NCBI RefSeq assembly: GCF_900116555.1
Contig: NZ_FPAT01000014.1
Span: 62,001 to 126,000 of the forward strand
Direction of reading: 5' to 3'
DNA length: 64,000 nucleotides
Source: Actinopolyspora lacussalsi subsp. righensis
GTDB lineage: Bacteria > Actinomycetota > Actinomycetes > Mycobacteriales > Pseudonocardiaceae
Shown: positions 25,253 to 35,367 of the stretch, one piece after another
Layout: each line of letters begins with the position of its first letter
Numbering within the stretch: the first letter of the stretch is position 1
Position numbers and translations under genes: made by a program
Notes under the pieces: generated by a model
Seen by the model: the letters and a program-made list of their open reading frames with translations, nothing else
Database searches by the model: none
What the model was told of the DNA's origin: nothing

Positions 25253-26293
25253 TCAGCAACACCCCTGCGGCACGCACAACTCACCGTTGACCCCACAGCC
25301 CGCCGTGACCAACGGGGACAACTTGCGGACCCGCTGGTCCTCGACGTGCTCGGAAACCAGTTCGGCGATCATCCGCGCGTAGCGCGGGTCGGTGCCGGCG
25401 GTCTCGGCACGGGCGAAGCCCAACCCGAGTTCGTCGGCCTTCTCCGCGGCCTCGTTGTCCAGATCCCAGACGACCTCGAGATGATCGGAGACGAAACCGA
25501 CCGGACTGGTGACCACGGCGGGCACCCCCCTGGTGGGCAGCTGCTCCAGATGATCGCAGATGTCGGGCTCCAGCCACGGCACACTCGGCGGCCCCGAACG
25601 GGACTGCCACACGAGATCGTAGCCGGTGACCCCCACGGCCTCGGCGACCAGGCGGGCGGCCTCCTGCACCTGCCGCGAGTACCACTGGGGACGACCGTCG
25701 GCGCCGCTTCGCTCCTCCGCGCTCAGCGGGACCGAATGGGCGGTGAACACCAGCCGGGCCTGCGCACGAACGTCTTCCGGCAGCGCGGCGTAGGCCCGTG
25801 TCACCGCGTCGGCGTTGGCGGCCACGAACAGCGGGTGATCGTAGAACTGCCGGAGCTTGACCAGTTCGGGAGCCCGCTGCTCCCCCACGGCCGAACGGGC
25901 GCGTGCGATGTCCTCGTGGTACTGGCGGCACCCCGAATAGCCACCCCAGGCGGAGGTGGCGAACACCAGCGCACGCCGCACCCCGTCAGCGGCCATCCGC
26001 TCGACGGTGTCCTCGACCATCGGATGCCAGTTACGGTTGCCGAAGTACACCGGTAGGTTCAGACCACGCTCGGCGAGCTCACCCTCCAACGAACTCATGA
26101 TCTCACGATTGAGACGGTTGATCGGCGACACTCCGCCGAAGTGGTGGTAATGCTCGGCCACCTCGTCGAGCCGTTCCGGGGGAACGTTGCGACCACGAGT
26201 CACGTTTTCCAGGAAAGGCCGTACCTCCTCATGTCCTTCCGGGCCACCGAAGGAAAGGTACAGCAACGCGTCAACGTTATCCGAGCTGTTCAC
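25253..26293 (-). CDS. cpfC: Coproporphyrin III ferrochelatase
   Basis: A 346-residue ferrochelatase that inserts ferrous iron into the porphyrin ring at the end of haem synthesis. Diagnostic parts are [34 protein letters not shown], the [10 protein letters not shown] segment with the catalytic His, and [17 protein letters not shown] with the catalytic acid. The C-terminus [15 protein letters not shown], together with SGCRQY, supplies Cys residues for the [2Fe-2S] cluster typical of actinobacterial enzymes. These work in the coproporphyrin-dependent route. It follows inhA on the same strand, as in the mycobacterial fabG1-inhA-hemZ order. Confidence 0.95.
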   Translation of the reverse strand: MNSSDNVDALLYLSFGGPEGHEEVRPFLENVTRGRNVPPERLDEVAEHYHHFGGVSPINRLNREIMSSLEGELAERGLNLPVYFGNRNWHPMVEDTVERMAADGVRRALVFATSAWGGYSGCRQYHEDIARARSAVGEQRAPELVKLRQFYDHPLFVAANADAVTRAYAALPEDVRAQARLVFTAHSVPLSAEERSGADGRPQWYSRQVQEAARLVAEAVGVTGYDLVWQSRSGPPSVPWLEPDICDHLEQLPTRGVPAVVTSPVGFVSDHLEVVWDLDNEAAEKADELGLGFARAETAGTDPRYARMIAELVSEHVEDQRVRKLSPLVTAGCGVNGELCVPQGCC

Positions 26294-26395
26294 GCGACCA
26301 TGATAGGCAGAGGCGACGTCTCGGCCGCACAGGCGGGGTGCGCGGCCGAGCCGGGTGTTCCGCGCGCCGCGGGAAACGACGCGCGCTCGGTAGCC

Positions 26396-27163
26396 TCAGG
26401 CCCCCAACGCGTGGAAACCACCATCGGTCATGATCATCGAACCGGTGGTCTTGGGCAGCCAGTCCGACAACACGGTGCACACGGTGCGACCCACCGGCTC
26501 CGGAGCCTCGACGTCCCACCCCAGCGGGGCACGTTCGCCCCAGGTGTCCTCCAACTGTTGGAAACCGGGGATCGACTTGGCGGCCATGGTCCGCACCGGA
26601 CCGGCACTGACCAGGTTGACCCGAACACCGCGCGGCCCGAGCTCACGTGCCAGATACCGCGAGGTCGACTCCAGCGCCGCCTTAGCCACACCCATCCAGT
26701 CGTAGGCGGGCCAGGCCACCCGGGCGTCGAAATCCATCCCGACCACGGAAGAACCCTCACCCAACAACGGCAGGCACGCCCTGGTCAGGGAGTTCAGCGA
26801 GTACGCCGAGATCTGCAGCGTGTTGGATACGTCCTCCCAGGGAGCGGCCATGAAATCCCCACCCAGGCAGGACTCGGGAGCGTAACCGATCGAGTGCACC
26901 ACACCGTCGAGACCGTCGACGTGCTCGGCGACCGAATCGGCCAGCCCCGCCAACTGCTCCTCGTTGGTGACATCGAGCTCGATCACCGGTGCCTTGTGCG
27001 GCAACCGGCCGGCGATGCGTTCCACCAGCTTGAGCCGACCGAAACCGGTCAACACCACCTGCGCCCCCTGCTCCTGGGCGACCTTGGCGGTGTGAAACGC
27101 GATCGAGGAATCGGTGATCACACCGGTGATCAGGATTCGTTTACCTTCCAGCAGTCCAGTCAC
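26396..27163 (-). CDS. fabI: Enoyl-[acyl-carrier-protein] reductase, InhA type
   Basis: A 255-residue NADH-dependent enoyl-ACP reductase of the last step in fatty-acid elongation. It is closest to Inh[21 protein letters not shown] opens the nucleotide fold, HSIGYAPE lies beside the NADH pocket, and the YDWMGVAK catalytic motif supplies Tyr154 and Lys161 (InhA Tyr158 and Lys165). [15 protein letters not shown] near the end is also characteristic. The GTG at 27163 follows GAGGG. It is 92 bases downstream of fabG, so the FAS-II pair is co-transcribed, with ferrochelatase after it. Confidence 0.94.
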   Translation of the reverse strand: MTGLLEGKRILITGVITDSSIAFHTAKVAQEQGAQVVLTGFGRLKLVERIAGRLPHKAPVIELDVTNEEQLAGLADSVAEHVDGLDGVVHSIGYAPESCLGGDFMAAPWEDVSNTLQISAYSLNSLTRACLPLLGEGSSVVGMDFDARVAWPAYDWMGVAKAALESTSRYLARELGPRGVRVNLVSAGPVRTMAAKSIPGFQQLEDTWGERAPLGWDVEAPEPVGRTVCTVLSDWLPKTTGSMIMTDGGFHALGA

Positions 27164-27255
27164 TTGCCGTTTTCCCTCTACTGATCGTTGTTTACTCGGT
27201 TCGGAAACCACACACGGACACCCCTTCCGACCCGGCACGACGGGACGAAAGGGCT

Positions 27256-27960
27256 TCAGTGCCCCATGCCGACCCCGCCGTCGACGGGGATGACCGCTCC
27301 GGTGACATAACCGGCGCTGTCCGAGGCCAACCACCGCACGGCCCCCGCGATCTCATCCGGCTCGGCATAGCGCCCCAACGGCACCTGCTCCAGAATCTGC
27401 TTCCTGCGCTCCTCGGACAGCTCCTCGGTCATGTCGGTGGCTACGAACCCCGGCGTGACCACATTGGAGGTGATACCGCGGGAACCGAGCTCCCGCGCCA
27501 ACGACCGGGCGAAACCGATCAGTCCGGCCTTGCTCGCCGCGTAGTTGGCCTGCCCCGGAGCACCGGACAGGGCGACCGTGGACGAGATGAAAATCATCCG
27601 GCCTTTGCGGTTACGCAGCATGCTGCTGGTCGCGCGCTTGGCCACCCGGTAGGCACCGGTGAGGTTGGCCTCCACGACCCGCTGGAACTGCTCCTCACTC
27701 ATCCGCAACAGCAGCCCGTCATCGGTGATGCCCGCATTGGCCACCACTACCTCCACCCGGCCCTGGGCGGCCTCGACCTCGTCGAAAGCAGCCGTCACCT
27801 GGTCGGGATCGGTCACATCGCACTGCACGCCCAACATCCCCTCGGGCGCTCCCGACCCGCGATGGGTGATCGCCACGTTGTCACCGGCAGCCTGAAAGGC
27901 CCTGGCTATGGCCAATCCGATACCCCGATTGCCGCCGGTGACCAACACGGACCGTGTCAC
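27256..27960 (-). CDS. fabG: 3-oxoacyl-[acyl-carrier-protein] reductase
   Basis: A 234-residue short-chain dehydrogenase reducing 3-oxoacyl-ACP with NADPH. It has TGGNRGIG near the N-terminus, [14 protein letters not shown], a catalytic Ser127 in ISSTVALSG, and YAASK (Tyr140 and Lys144). The C-terminal [18 protein letters not shown] segment matches FabG1/MabA. The GTG at 27960 has GGAGGG before it. Position just upstream of the InhA-type reductase confirms the FAS-II role and mirrors M. tuberculosis fabG1-inhA. Confidence 0.94.
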   Translation of the reverse strand: MTRSVLVTGGNRGIGLAIARAFQAAGDNVAITHRGSGAPEGMLGVQCDVTDPDQVTAAFDEVEAAQGRVEVVVANAGITDDGLLLRMSEEQFQRVVEANLTGAYRVAKRATSSMLRNRKGRMIFISSTVALSGAPGQANYAASKAGLIGFARSLARELGSRGITSNVVTPGFVATDMTEELSEERRKQILEQVPLGRYAEPDEIAGAVRWLASDSAGYVTGAVIPVDGGVGMGH

Positions 27961-28272
27961 TCCCACACTCCCTCCGAAAAACACTGTCAACCGCCGTTCG
28001 TCGTCCAGCGGCGTTGACCGGAACCGCCGCTGAGGCTATCGGCCCGCTGTGTGCGCACCGACATCGGATCGGGGCAGGTAGGACGACGAGACCGGCCCAT
28101 CCCCGGCGGGAAGCACCACCGGAGCAGCCGAGCAACACTGCGGCGGAACAACCAGGCCCGGACGACGGGTAGCATTCCCCGGCAACAGCGTCGATCGAGA
28201 CCACATCGGGCGGCAGCCGCTGACCGGAACGGCGACGGTGGCACACCGCCCCGCTCGGGAGGAGGCCTCGCG

Positions 28273-31173
28273 GTGAGCAGAACGGCCCCCACCGCCGCGG
28301 ACGTCCCGGAATTCGCGTCCCCGCTGCGTTCCACGATCTCGGGACAGGCCCGGTTCGATCCCGGCACCCGAGCCCTCTACGCCACCGACGCCTCCAACTA
28401 CCGCCAGGTACCCGCCGGGGTGGTCTTTCCCCGGCAGGACTCCGATGTGGCCGCCACACTGGCCATCGCACGCGAGTACGGACTGTCGATCACCTCGCGA
28501 GGCGCGGGAACCAGCATCGCGGGCAATGCCATGGGCCCCGGACTGGTACTGGACTTCTCCCGACACATGAACCGGATCGAGCACCTCGACCCCGAGCGCC
28601 GACTCGCACGGGTACAGCCGGGAGTCGTACTGGACACGCTCCGGCAGGCGGCCCAACCACACGGACTGACCTTCGGCCCCGACCCCTCCACACACAGCCG
28701 CTGCACACTCGGAGGCATGATCGGCAACAACTCCTGCGGCACACACTCGGTGGCCTGGGGCAAAACGGTCGACAACATCCGCGAACTGGACGTGCTGCTG
28801 TCCGACGGCACCCGACTGACCCTCGGAGCGACCCCACCGGACACACTGGACACACTGTGCGCACGGGGCGACCGCACCGGAAGACTGTACGGCGAACTGC
28901 GCCGACTGGCCGAGGACTACGAGCCGAACCTGCGCGCGGACATGCCCACACCACGCAGACGCGTCTCCGGCTACAACCTGGACCAGCTGCTGCCCGACAA
29001 CGAGTTCAACCTCGCGCGTGCCCTGGTCGGCTCGGAAGGAACCTGCGCCACCGTTCTGTCGGCCACCGTGGAACTGGTCGAGACCCCCGCCGCCCGCGCG
29101 ATGGTGGTACTGGGATTCGACAACACCTACGACGCCGCCGACGAAGTCACCCACCTGATCGACCGGGACACGCTGGCCATCGAGGGAATCAGCGGTGAAC
29201 TCGTCGACGTCGTCGCTGACCGCAACCCCGACTCCCCCGCGCTGCCCCTGCTGCCCGCCGGGCGAAGTTGGCTACTGGTCGAAACCGGCGGAGCCGACCA
29301 GGACACGGCCCGACACACCGCCGAAACGATCGCGAACGCGTTCGGCGACCGTGCCACCACCGCGGTACACACCGCACCGGAACGGATGGCAGCACTGTGG
29401 AAGATCCGGGAAGAAGGCTCCGGATACGCCACCAGAATGGCCGACGGTTCGGAACGCTGGTCCGGCTGGGAAGACGCCGCCGTCCCCCCACACCGCCTCG
29501 GAACCTACCTGCGCGAGTTCGACACCCTGCTGAATCGCTTCGGGTACCACGGAGTCAGCTACGGACACTACGGCGACGGATGCGTCCACGTGCGCATCGA
29601 CTTCGACCTGATGTCACACGCCGGAGCCGCCGAGTACCGAAACTTCCTGGAATCGGCCGCCGAACTGACCGCTGCCCACGGCGGCTCGCTGTCCGGCGAG
29701 CACGGCGACGGCCGGGCCCGCTCGGAATTGTTGTCCCGAATGTATCCCCAGCCCATCCTGGACGCCTTCGAACGGTTCAAAACCGCGTTCGACCCGGAAG
29801 GACTACACAACCCCGGCATTCTGACCCGACCGTCACCGATAGACAGTGATCTGCGGCTGCTGGTGGCACCACCACGCATCCCCAGCAGAACCACGCTCGC
29901 CCTGGGAACCGACGACGGCGACCTCGCCCCCGCCACTCGCCGATGCGTGGGAATGGGCAAGTGCCTCAACACCTCGGGCGGAGTGATGTGCCCGAGCTAC
30001 CGGGCGACCCGGGACGAGAAACACTCCACCCGCGGCCGAGCTCACCTGCTGTTCGAAATGCTCGCGGGCGAAACGGTGCGGGGCGGGTGGCGCTCCGAGG
30101 AGGTTCACGAGGCACTGGACCTGTGCCTGTCCTGCAAGGGCTGCAAAACCGACTGCCCGGTCGGGGTGGACATGGCCTCCTACAAGGCCGAGTTCCTGCA
30201 CCGGTACCACCACAACCGACCACGCCCCGCCGCGCACTACTCGATGGGCTTCCTGCCACTGTGGCTACACCTGGCGGCACACGCACCGCGGCTGGCCAAC
30301 CGAATCACACGAGGCCGAACCGCACCACTGCTCAAACGACTCGGCGGAATAACCCCCGAGCGAGAGCTACCGAGCATCGCACCGCGGACACTGCGGCAGC
30401 GACACCGCACGCACGGAAACCACGACGGAGAGTCCGAAACGGTGGTGCTGTTCCCCGACACCTTCACCAACTACCTCGAACCGACCATAGGAAGCGACGC
30501 GATCGCCGGGCTACGACACCTGGGACACCAGGTCGAACTCCCCACCGGCTCGATGTGCTGCGGCCTGACCTGGCACTCCACCGGCCAGCTGGGCATCGCC
30601 CGCCGGGTGCTGCGACGCACCGCACGCAACCTGCGCCCCAAGCTGCGAACCGGAACCCCCCTGGTAGGGCTGGAACCCAGCTGCACCGAATTCCTGCGCA
30701 ACGACGCGCTGGAACTGTGCCCCGACGACGAGGACGTGCGCACCGTCGCCGAATCGACGACCACCTTCGCCGAACAGATCGCCCCGTCACGGCACCAATG
30801 GCACCGTGAGACCACCGAGACGGCAGGCGAAGCACTGATGCAGGTGCACTGCCACCAATACGCGGAGTCGGGCGCCGACGCGGACCGAGCCGTACTGGAA
30901 GCCACCGGACTGCGCACCCGAGTACTGGACTCCGGCTGCTGCGGACTGGCGGGCAACTTCGGTTTCGAACGCGGCCACTACGACGTCTCGATGGCCTGCG
31001 CCGAGGACAGCCTACTGCCGGAAGTACGCGCGGCACGAGAAGACACGACGATCCTCGCCGACGGGTTCAGCTGCCGAACGCAGCTTCGCCACGCCACCGA
31101 GGCCGAGCCCGTTCACCTGGCTACCCTGCTCGCCCGCACGCTGGGAGTCGCCACGGACGAATACGACCGGTGA
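28273..31173 (+). CDS. FAD-linked, Fe-S oxidoreductase (D-lactate/2-hydroxyacid dehydrogenase type)
   Basis: A 966-residue fusion. It has an FAD-binding_4 domain (about 45-190, with ITSRGAGTSIAGNAMGPGLV) and an FAD-oxidase C-terminal domain (to ~520, with GHYGDGCVHVRIDFDL and LSGEHGDGRARSELL). Next come a ferredoxin-like region with Cys558 and Cys564 and a CLSCKGCKTDC cluster at 618-628, and two CCG domains (CCGLTW near 762 and CCGLAGNFGFE near 889). This is the layout of membrane-associated Dld-like/GlcD-GlcF fusion enzymes that oxidise 2-hydroxy acids into the quinone pool. The GTG at 28273 follows GGGAGG. It interrupts an otherwise conserved leftward block and is oriented against it. Confidence 0.9.
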   Translation: MSRTAPTAADVPEFASPLRSTISGQARFDPGTRALYATDASNYRQVPAGVVFPRQDSDVAATLAIAREYGLSITSRGAGTSIAGNAMGPGLVLDFSRHMNRIEHLDPERRLARVQPGVVLDTLRQAAQPHGLTFGPDPSTHSRCTLGGMIGNNSCGTHSVAWGKTVDNIRELDVLLSDGTRLTLGATPPDTLDTLCARGDRTGRLYGELRRLAEDYEPNLRADMPTPRRRVSGYNLDQLLPDNEFNLARALVGSEGTCATVLSATVELVETPAARAMVVLGFDNTYDAADEVTHLIDRDTLAIEGISGELVDVVADRNPDSPALPLLPAGRSWLLVETGGADQDTARHTAETIANAFGDRATTAVHTAPERMAALWKIREEGSGYATRMADGSERWSGWEDAAVPPHRLGTYLREFDTLLNRFGYHGVSYGHYGDGCVHVRIDFDLMSHAGAAEYRNFLESAAELTAAHGGSLSGEHGDGRARSELLSRMYPQPILDAFERFKTAFDPEGLHNPGILTRPSPIDSDLRLLVAPPRIPSRTTLALGTDDGDLAPATRRCVGMGKCLNTSGGVMCPSYRATRDEKHSTRGRAHLLFEMLAGETVRGGWRSEEVHEALDLCLSCKGCKTDCPVGVDMASYKAEFLHRYHHNRPRPAAHYSMGFLPLWLHLAAHAPRLANRITRGRTAPLLKRLGGITPERELPSIAPRTLRQRHRTHGNHDGESETVVLFPDTFTNYLEPTIGSDAIAGLRHLGHQVELPTGSMCCGLTWHSTGQLGIARRVLRRTARNLRPKLRTGTPLVGLEPSCTEFLRNDALELCPDDEDVRTVAESTTTFAEQIAPSRHQWHRETTETAGEALMQVHCHQYAESGADADRAVLEATGLRTRVLDSGCCGLAGNFGFERGHYDVSMACAEDSLLPEVRAAREDTTILADGFSCRTQLRHATEAEPVHLATLLARTLGVATDEYDR

Positions 31174-31287
31174 ACGGTCCGTACTCCTCCCACCCGGCAT
31201 CGCTGACACACTCGCGGCACGGTTCGGCCACTCGGCCCCGAAGGTGTGCGGAGCCACCCACGACGGCGGCTCGGAACAACCACCGCT

Positions 31288-32274
31288 TCAGGGCAACCGC
31301 TGCCCCACCAGCAGTGCCACACCCGCTGCCACGATCGCGGCGAGCGTGCCGAGCACGAACCACGGTTTACTCGCGTCGGACCGCTTGATCTCGTAACCGA
31401 TCTGTTCCTGCAGCGTGTCGTAAACCTGCCGCAACTGTTCGGCACTGGCCGCCTTGTAGAAGTCACCACCGGAAAGATCGGCGATATGCCGCATCGCATC
31501 GTCGTCGACCTCCACCGGCTGCCGTTGTCCCTGGATCCGGATACTGCCGTGCTCGGTGCCGAACGAGATGGTGGAGATGGGCACCCCGGCCTGCTTGGCC
31601 GCCTTCGCCTGGGTGTAGGCCCCCCGCGGCGCGTCCAACTCCCGCGGGATGGTCTGCCCACCGTCGGCCATCAGCACGATCCGGGCAGGCGGAGGTCCCT
31701 GCCCACCACCCAGCATCCGCCCGAAGGAATCGATGGCCGACAGGGAAGCCTTGACCCCCTCTCCGGTGGCAGTGGCCTCCGAGAGCTGCAGACTGTCGAT
31801 GGCCTGTTTGACGCTGGGCCGATCGGTGGTGGGCATGACCATCACCGTGGCCGTGCCCGCGAAGGAGACCAGACCGAGGTTGATTCCCGGCGTGAGCTTG
31901 TCGGCGAACTCCTTGGCAGCCTGCTTGGCAGCGCGCAACCGACTGGGGCTGACATCCTGCGCCTTCATGGAAAGCGAGACGTCCATCGTCAGCAGCACGG
32001 TGGCACGGTTGCGCGGGATGCGCTGCTCCGACGTGGGACCGGCCAGCCCGATCGTCAGCAGGATCAACGCCACACCGAGCAGCGCCATCGGCACGTGCTT
32101 GGGCCAGCCCTGACGGCTGGGAGCGACGCGCTCCAGCAGCTCGAGATTGCTGAAACGCATCGTGCTGCGCTTGCGCCTGCGCTGCGTCCACAAGTAACCG
32201 ACGACCAGAACCGCCACCAGGATCAGCAGCAGGAACCACGCGGGATTGGTGAATCCGCTCAGACTGGGCATCAA
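31288..32274 (-). CDS. von Willebrand A-domain membrane protein (BatA-like)
   Basis: A 328-residue protein with two N-terminal helices (near 11-28 and 62-78), a vWA domain and a C-terminal helix (FVLGTLAAIVAAGVALLVG). The metal-ion site DxSxS appears as MDVSLSM (Asp98, Ser100 and Ser102), followed by a Thr in TTDR and the ADGGQT segment. This is the third member of the MoxR-DUF58-vWA set; such systems act as AAA+/vWA chaperones at the envelope. Its start overlaps the end of DUF58. It is the equivalent of Rv1481. Confidence 0.9.
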   Translation of the reverse strand: MMPSLSGFTNPAWFLLLILVAVLVVGYLWTQRRRKRSTMRFSNLELLERVAPSRQGWPKHVPMALLGVALILLTIGLAGPTSEQRIPRNRATVLLTMDVSLSMKAQDVSPSRLRAAKQAAKEFADKLTPGINLGLVSFAGTATVMVMPTTDRPSVKQAIDSLQLSEATATGEGVKASLSAIDSFGRMLGGGQGPPPARIVLMADGGQTIPRELDAPRGAYTQAKAAKQAGVPISTISFGTEHGSIRIQGQRQPVEVDDDAMRHIADLSGGDFYKAASAEQLRQVYDTLQEQIGYEIKRSDASKPWFVLGTLAAIVAAGVALLVGQRLP

Positions 32275-33227
32275 ACCACTCCCCCGGACCAGCCGCGTTT
32301 GCGGGCGACGACGAAGCGGACTATGTCGGCGATCCAGTCCGAGTCGGTACGCAACACCAGGTGGGCCGCCCCGACCCGCCGCAGCTCCGCGGCGACCCGT
32401 TCCCGGTGGGCCGCGGCGGCCGCGGCGAACTCACGTCGTAACAATGGTGTGGTGCTCACCTCACGCTGTTTGCCGGTCTCGGGATCGCTCAGCTGGACGG
32501 TGCCCACGCTCGGGAGCTCGACATCGCGCGGATCGACGACCTCGATCGCGAGCAGGGAGTGCCGGGCCGACAGCCCACGCATCGCTCGTTGCCATTCGAC
32601 CCGTCCGAGAAAGTCGGAGATCACCACGGCCATCCCCCGCCGACGTGGCGGCCTGCGCAGCGCCTCCACCAGCGAGGCCAGGTCTCCGGAGGTCCCTTCG
32701 GGCGGATGCGGCACTTCGGCGGTTCGGCGCAGCAACGCCCTGGCGTAGTCGCTGCCCCCTCTGGCGGGGATCCGGGTGATTTCCTGCCCGTTGGAGACCA
32801 CGGCACCGAGCCGATTACCACCGCCCGCGGTCAGGTGTCCCACCGCGGCCAGCCCCGCTATCGCCAGTTCACGCTTGGTACATCCGGCCGTTCCGAAGTC
32901 CAGGCTCGCGGACAGGTCCACGGCCGCCCAGGTCTCCAGTTCACGGTCGGCCACCGTCTCGCGGATGTGCGGTTCGGTGGTGCGGGCGGTAACGGCCCAG
33001 TCCATCCGCCGCACGTCGTCGCCGGGCTGGTACGTCCGTGCCTCGCCGGGCTCGGTCCCCGGTCCCGGCACGAGCCCCAGATGATTGCCCTGCAGCAGGC
33101 CGTCGAGCCTGCCGCGCACCGTCAGTTCCAGGGAGCGCAGTGCTTCCCGCATACGTCCGGCCTGCAACGCGGGTGGCGCCCATTCGGGGCGGTCACCGCT
33201 GGTCGACACGGCGAATCGACTCCTCAC
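32271..33227 (-). CDS. DUF58 protein of the MoxR system
   Basis: A 318-residue soluble protein with the DUF58 signature EARTYQPGDDVRRMDWAVTAR near residue 65, and a degenerate vWA-like region (AAVDLSASLDFG, AVVISDFLGRVEW). The GTG at 33227 overlaps the MoxR stop by four bases (GTGA), so translation is coupled. A second GTG six codons on, with GAGGAG before it, may be the true start. It lies between MoxR and the vWA protein and should link them. It is the equivalent of Rv1480. Confidence 0.9.
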   Translation of the reverse strand: MRSRFAVSTSGDRPEWAPPALQAGRMREALRSLELTVRGRLDGLLQGNHLGLVPGPGTEPGEARTYQPGDDVRRMDWAVTARTTEPHIRETVADRELETWAAVDLSASLDFGTAGCTKRELAIAGLAAVGHLTAGGGNRLGAVVSNGQEITRIPARGGSDYARALLRRTAEVPHPPEGTSGDLASLVEALRRPPRRRGMAVVISDFLGRVEWQRAMRGLSARHSLLAIEVVDPRDVELPSVGTVQLSDPETGKQREVSTTPLLRREFAAAAAAHRERVAAELRRVGAAHLVLRTDSDWIADIVRFVVARKRGWSGGVV

Positions 33228-34384
33228 TGGTTGGTGATGCCGGGGGACGGCTGCTGGCCGTGGGCGGCTCCCGGCACGGCCGAAGCGCCCGCCTGCGGCG
33301 CACCGTTGTGCTGCCCGGCGCTCTGCTGGGGACGCGCCGATACCTGCGGCAACGGGACGGTCTGCAGCACCCGGTTGACCACGTGGTCCACGGGCACCCC
33401 GTCGGCCACCGCGTCGTAGGAGAGCACGATGCGGTGGCGGAACACGTCCGGGACCACGTCGACTACGTCCTGCGGCAGGACGTAGTCGCGGCCGCGCAGC
33501 AGGGCGAGCGCGCGGGCACCACCGACGACACCGAGGGTGGCGCGTGGTGAGGCACCGTAGGAGACCCAGCCCGCGATGTCGGACAGCCCGTGTTCGTTGG
33601 GCGAGCGGGTGGCCAGTACCAGGCGGACGACGTAGTCGACCAGCGCGTGGTGTACGAACACGTTGGAGGCCACCTGCTGCAACCGGGAGAGCTCACCGGG
33701 GTCGAGCACGGTCTGCGGTTCCGGTGGGGAGACTCCCATCCGGTAGACGATCTCGCGTTCCTCCTCGGCCGTGGGGTACTCCACCAGCAGTTTGAACAGG
33801 AACCGGTCCCGCTGCGCCTCGGGCAGCGGATACACACCCTCGTTCTCGATGGGGTTCTGCGTGGCCAGCACCTGGAAGGGTTGTGGCGTGGGATAGCTGT
33901 GCCCGCCCAGCGAGACGTGCTGTTCGGCCATGACCTCCAGCAGGGCCGACTGGATCTTGGCAGGGGCGCGGTTGACCTCGTCCGCCAGCACGAAGTTGGC
34001 CATGATGGGGCCGAGTTCGACGTCGAAGCGCTCGCTGCCCTGCCGGTAGATCCTGGTTCCCAGCAGATCGGCGGGCACGAGGTCCGGGGTGAACTGCAGG
34101 CGGGAGAAGCTGCCCCCCACCACCGTGGAGAAGGTCTCCACGGCCAGTGTCTTGGCGACGCCCGGGATGCCCTCGAGCAGGATGTGTCCCCCCGCCAACA
34201 GCCCCACCAGGATGCGCTCCACGAGTCGGTCCTGGCCGACGATCACACGTTTGACCTCGAAGACGGTGCGTTCGAGCAGTTGTGCGTCCCTGGCGGGCGT
34301 ACTGGTGTGATCCGGCGAGTGGGCCGGCCCGGCCGCCCCTGTGCCCGCGCCATTGCCGTTACCGCCCTGACCCGGATCGGTCAC
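33224..34384 (-). CDS. MoxR-family AAA+ ATPase
   Basis: A 386-residue AAA+ ATPase. Walker A is GIPGVAKT, Walker B FVLADEVNRAP, sensor ATQNPIENEGVYPLPEAQ and arginine finger DRFLFK. It is flanked by Gly/Asn-rich N-terminal and Gln/Ala/Pro-rich C-terminal tails of low complexity. MoxR ATPases work with DUF58 and vWA partners to mature or assemble other proteins. The GTG at 34384 has GGAGG nine bases upstream. A copy of the 30-nt intergenic motif lies 161 bases upstream of this operon. Confidence 0.93.
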   Translation of the reverse strand: MTDPGQGGNGNGAGTGAAGPAHSPDHTSTPARDAQLLERTVFEVKRVIVGQDRLVERILVGLLAGGHILLEGIPGVAKTLAVETFSTVVGGSFSRLQFTPDLVPADLLGTRIYRQGSERFDVELGPIMANFVLADEVNRAPAKIQSALLEVMAEQHVSLGGHSYPTPQPFQVLATQNPIENEGVYPLPEAQRDRFLFKLLVEYPTAEEEREIVYRMGVSPPEPQTVLDPGELSRLQQVASNVFVHHALVDYVVRLVLATRSPNEHGLSDIAGWVSYGASPRATLGVVGGARALALLRGRDYVLPQDVVDVVPDVFRHRIVLSYDAVADGVPVDHVVNRVLQTVPLPQVSARPQQSAGQHNGAPQAGASAVPGAAHGQQPSPGITNQ

Positions 34385-34544
34385 TGGGAAACCTCCAACT
34401 GAGTGCTCGGCACCCCGTGGGGCGCGGATACCACCACAGGGTGATCGCTGTTGTTGCCGATATTGGCACGTGACCGTACTGATCACGCGTCGGGGCGCGT
34501 TGTTGCTTCTATTTCACCTTGCTGGGCGTATGTGTGTTGTGAAG

Positions 34545-34574
34545 TTTTATTTCATTCAACACTGAAAATACAGA
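34545..34574. repeat. 30-nt intergenic motif, copy 2 (upstream of moxR)
   Basis: It has the same length and orientation as the copies at 13351 and 45206. Positions 11-20 read ATTCAACACT, and the ends are GTTTTATTTC and GAAAATACAG. It is followed by further AT-rich sequence (AAATATTAAAC), unusual in this GC-rich DNA. It lies between MobA and moxR, 161 bp before the moxR start. Confidence 0.7.
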
Positions 34575-34636
34575 AATATTAAACATACCGTGTTGCCGCC
34601 GTCCTCGATGGGAACCACGGGAGACCGCCTAAGTGT

Positions 34637-35218
34637 TCAGCGCGCTCGACGCAGCGTCCGAGCCAGGTCCTCGGGAGTATCCACGTCGATGGTCTCCGCC
34701 TGCTCGGCGGGCACGAACAGCGGGTGCAACGGGGACAGCACACCGCGCAGCGCGACCCCGTGCGGCTGTTCGGGCAAGGCCCGCCCCAGTGCGACCGCTC
34801 GCCAGACCCCGACCAACCACTGCGGCCGGTCGTCCGTGTCGACCAGCACCGCTCCCCCGCTTTCCGGAGCACGGTGCAGCGCGGCCAACAGTCGTGAGAG
34901 CGTGTCGCGGCTCAGCCAAGGGTGATCGGCGGCGAGCACGGCGACCAGTGAGACGCGCGGGGGCAACGCGGCCAGCCCCGCCGACAGGGCCGCCACCGGC
35001 CCTCCTCCGGGCGGTGCCTCCCTGGTCCAGCGGACCGGGCGGCCCGTCGACCGCCGGGGCCCCACCGCCACGATCGGTTCCGCGCCGGAAACCGCATCCA
35101 GGGTGCGGTCCAGCAGGGAAAGCCCGGAAAGTCGGATGGCGGGCTTGTCACGGCCACCCAGCCTGCTGCCGCGGCCACCCGCCAGCACGATCCCGGCGAA
35201 TTCACTCGTCGAGGCCAT
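34637..35218 (-). CDS. MobA-like nucleotidyltransferase
   Basis: A 193-residue NTP-transferase of the MobA family. The nucleotide loop is VLAGGRGSRLGGRDKP and the metal-site acid is in VAVLAADHPWLS. DTPEDL closes the domain. MobA attaches GMP to molybdopterin to make the molybdenum guanine dinucleotide cofactor; related CTP-using enzymes and uncharacterised paralogues share the fold. No other molybdenum-cofactor genes are nearby, so the exact substrate is open. The ATG is at 35218, and the gene lies alone after TauE/SafE on the same strand. Confidence 0.82.
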   Translation of the reverse strand: MASTSEFAGIVLAGGRGSRLGGRDKPAIRLSGLSLLDRTLDAVSGAEPIVAVGPRRSTGRPVRWTREAPPGGGPVAALSAGLAALPPRVSLVAVLAADHPWLSRDTLSRLLAALHRAPESGGAVLVDTDDRPQWLVGVWRAVALGRALPEQPHGVALRGVLSPLHPLFVPAEQAETIDVDTPEDLARTLRRAR

Positions 35219-35367
35219 ACGAGCAGACTACGTGCCACGAACCGCGGACATCGACGAATCGTCCGCCGGGGCATCGGGCAGATCGGGGCGACACCGCGGT
35301 GCCGAACTCCGCTCGAAGTCGTGCGGCACCGAACCCGGGGTCGTCGGGGGCGGGTGTGTCGCCACGA

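Noticed and set aside
27186-27212. A possible fourth copy of the 30-nt motif upstream of fabI
   Set aside because: It shares TTT, ACTCG, GAAAC and ACA in order, but needs a one-base gap and differs in the centre. It is too weak to count without a genome-wide scan.
28345-28370. A GGTTCGATCC-like stretch resembling a tRNA T-loop
   Set aside because: It is inside the oxidoreductase gene (codons for RFDPGT), with no acceptor or anticodon stems around it.
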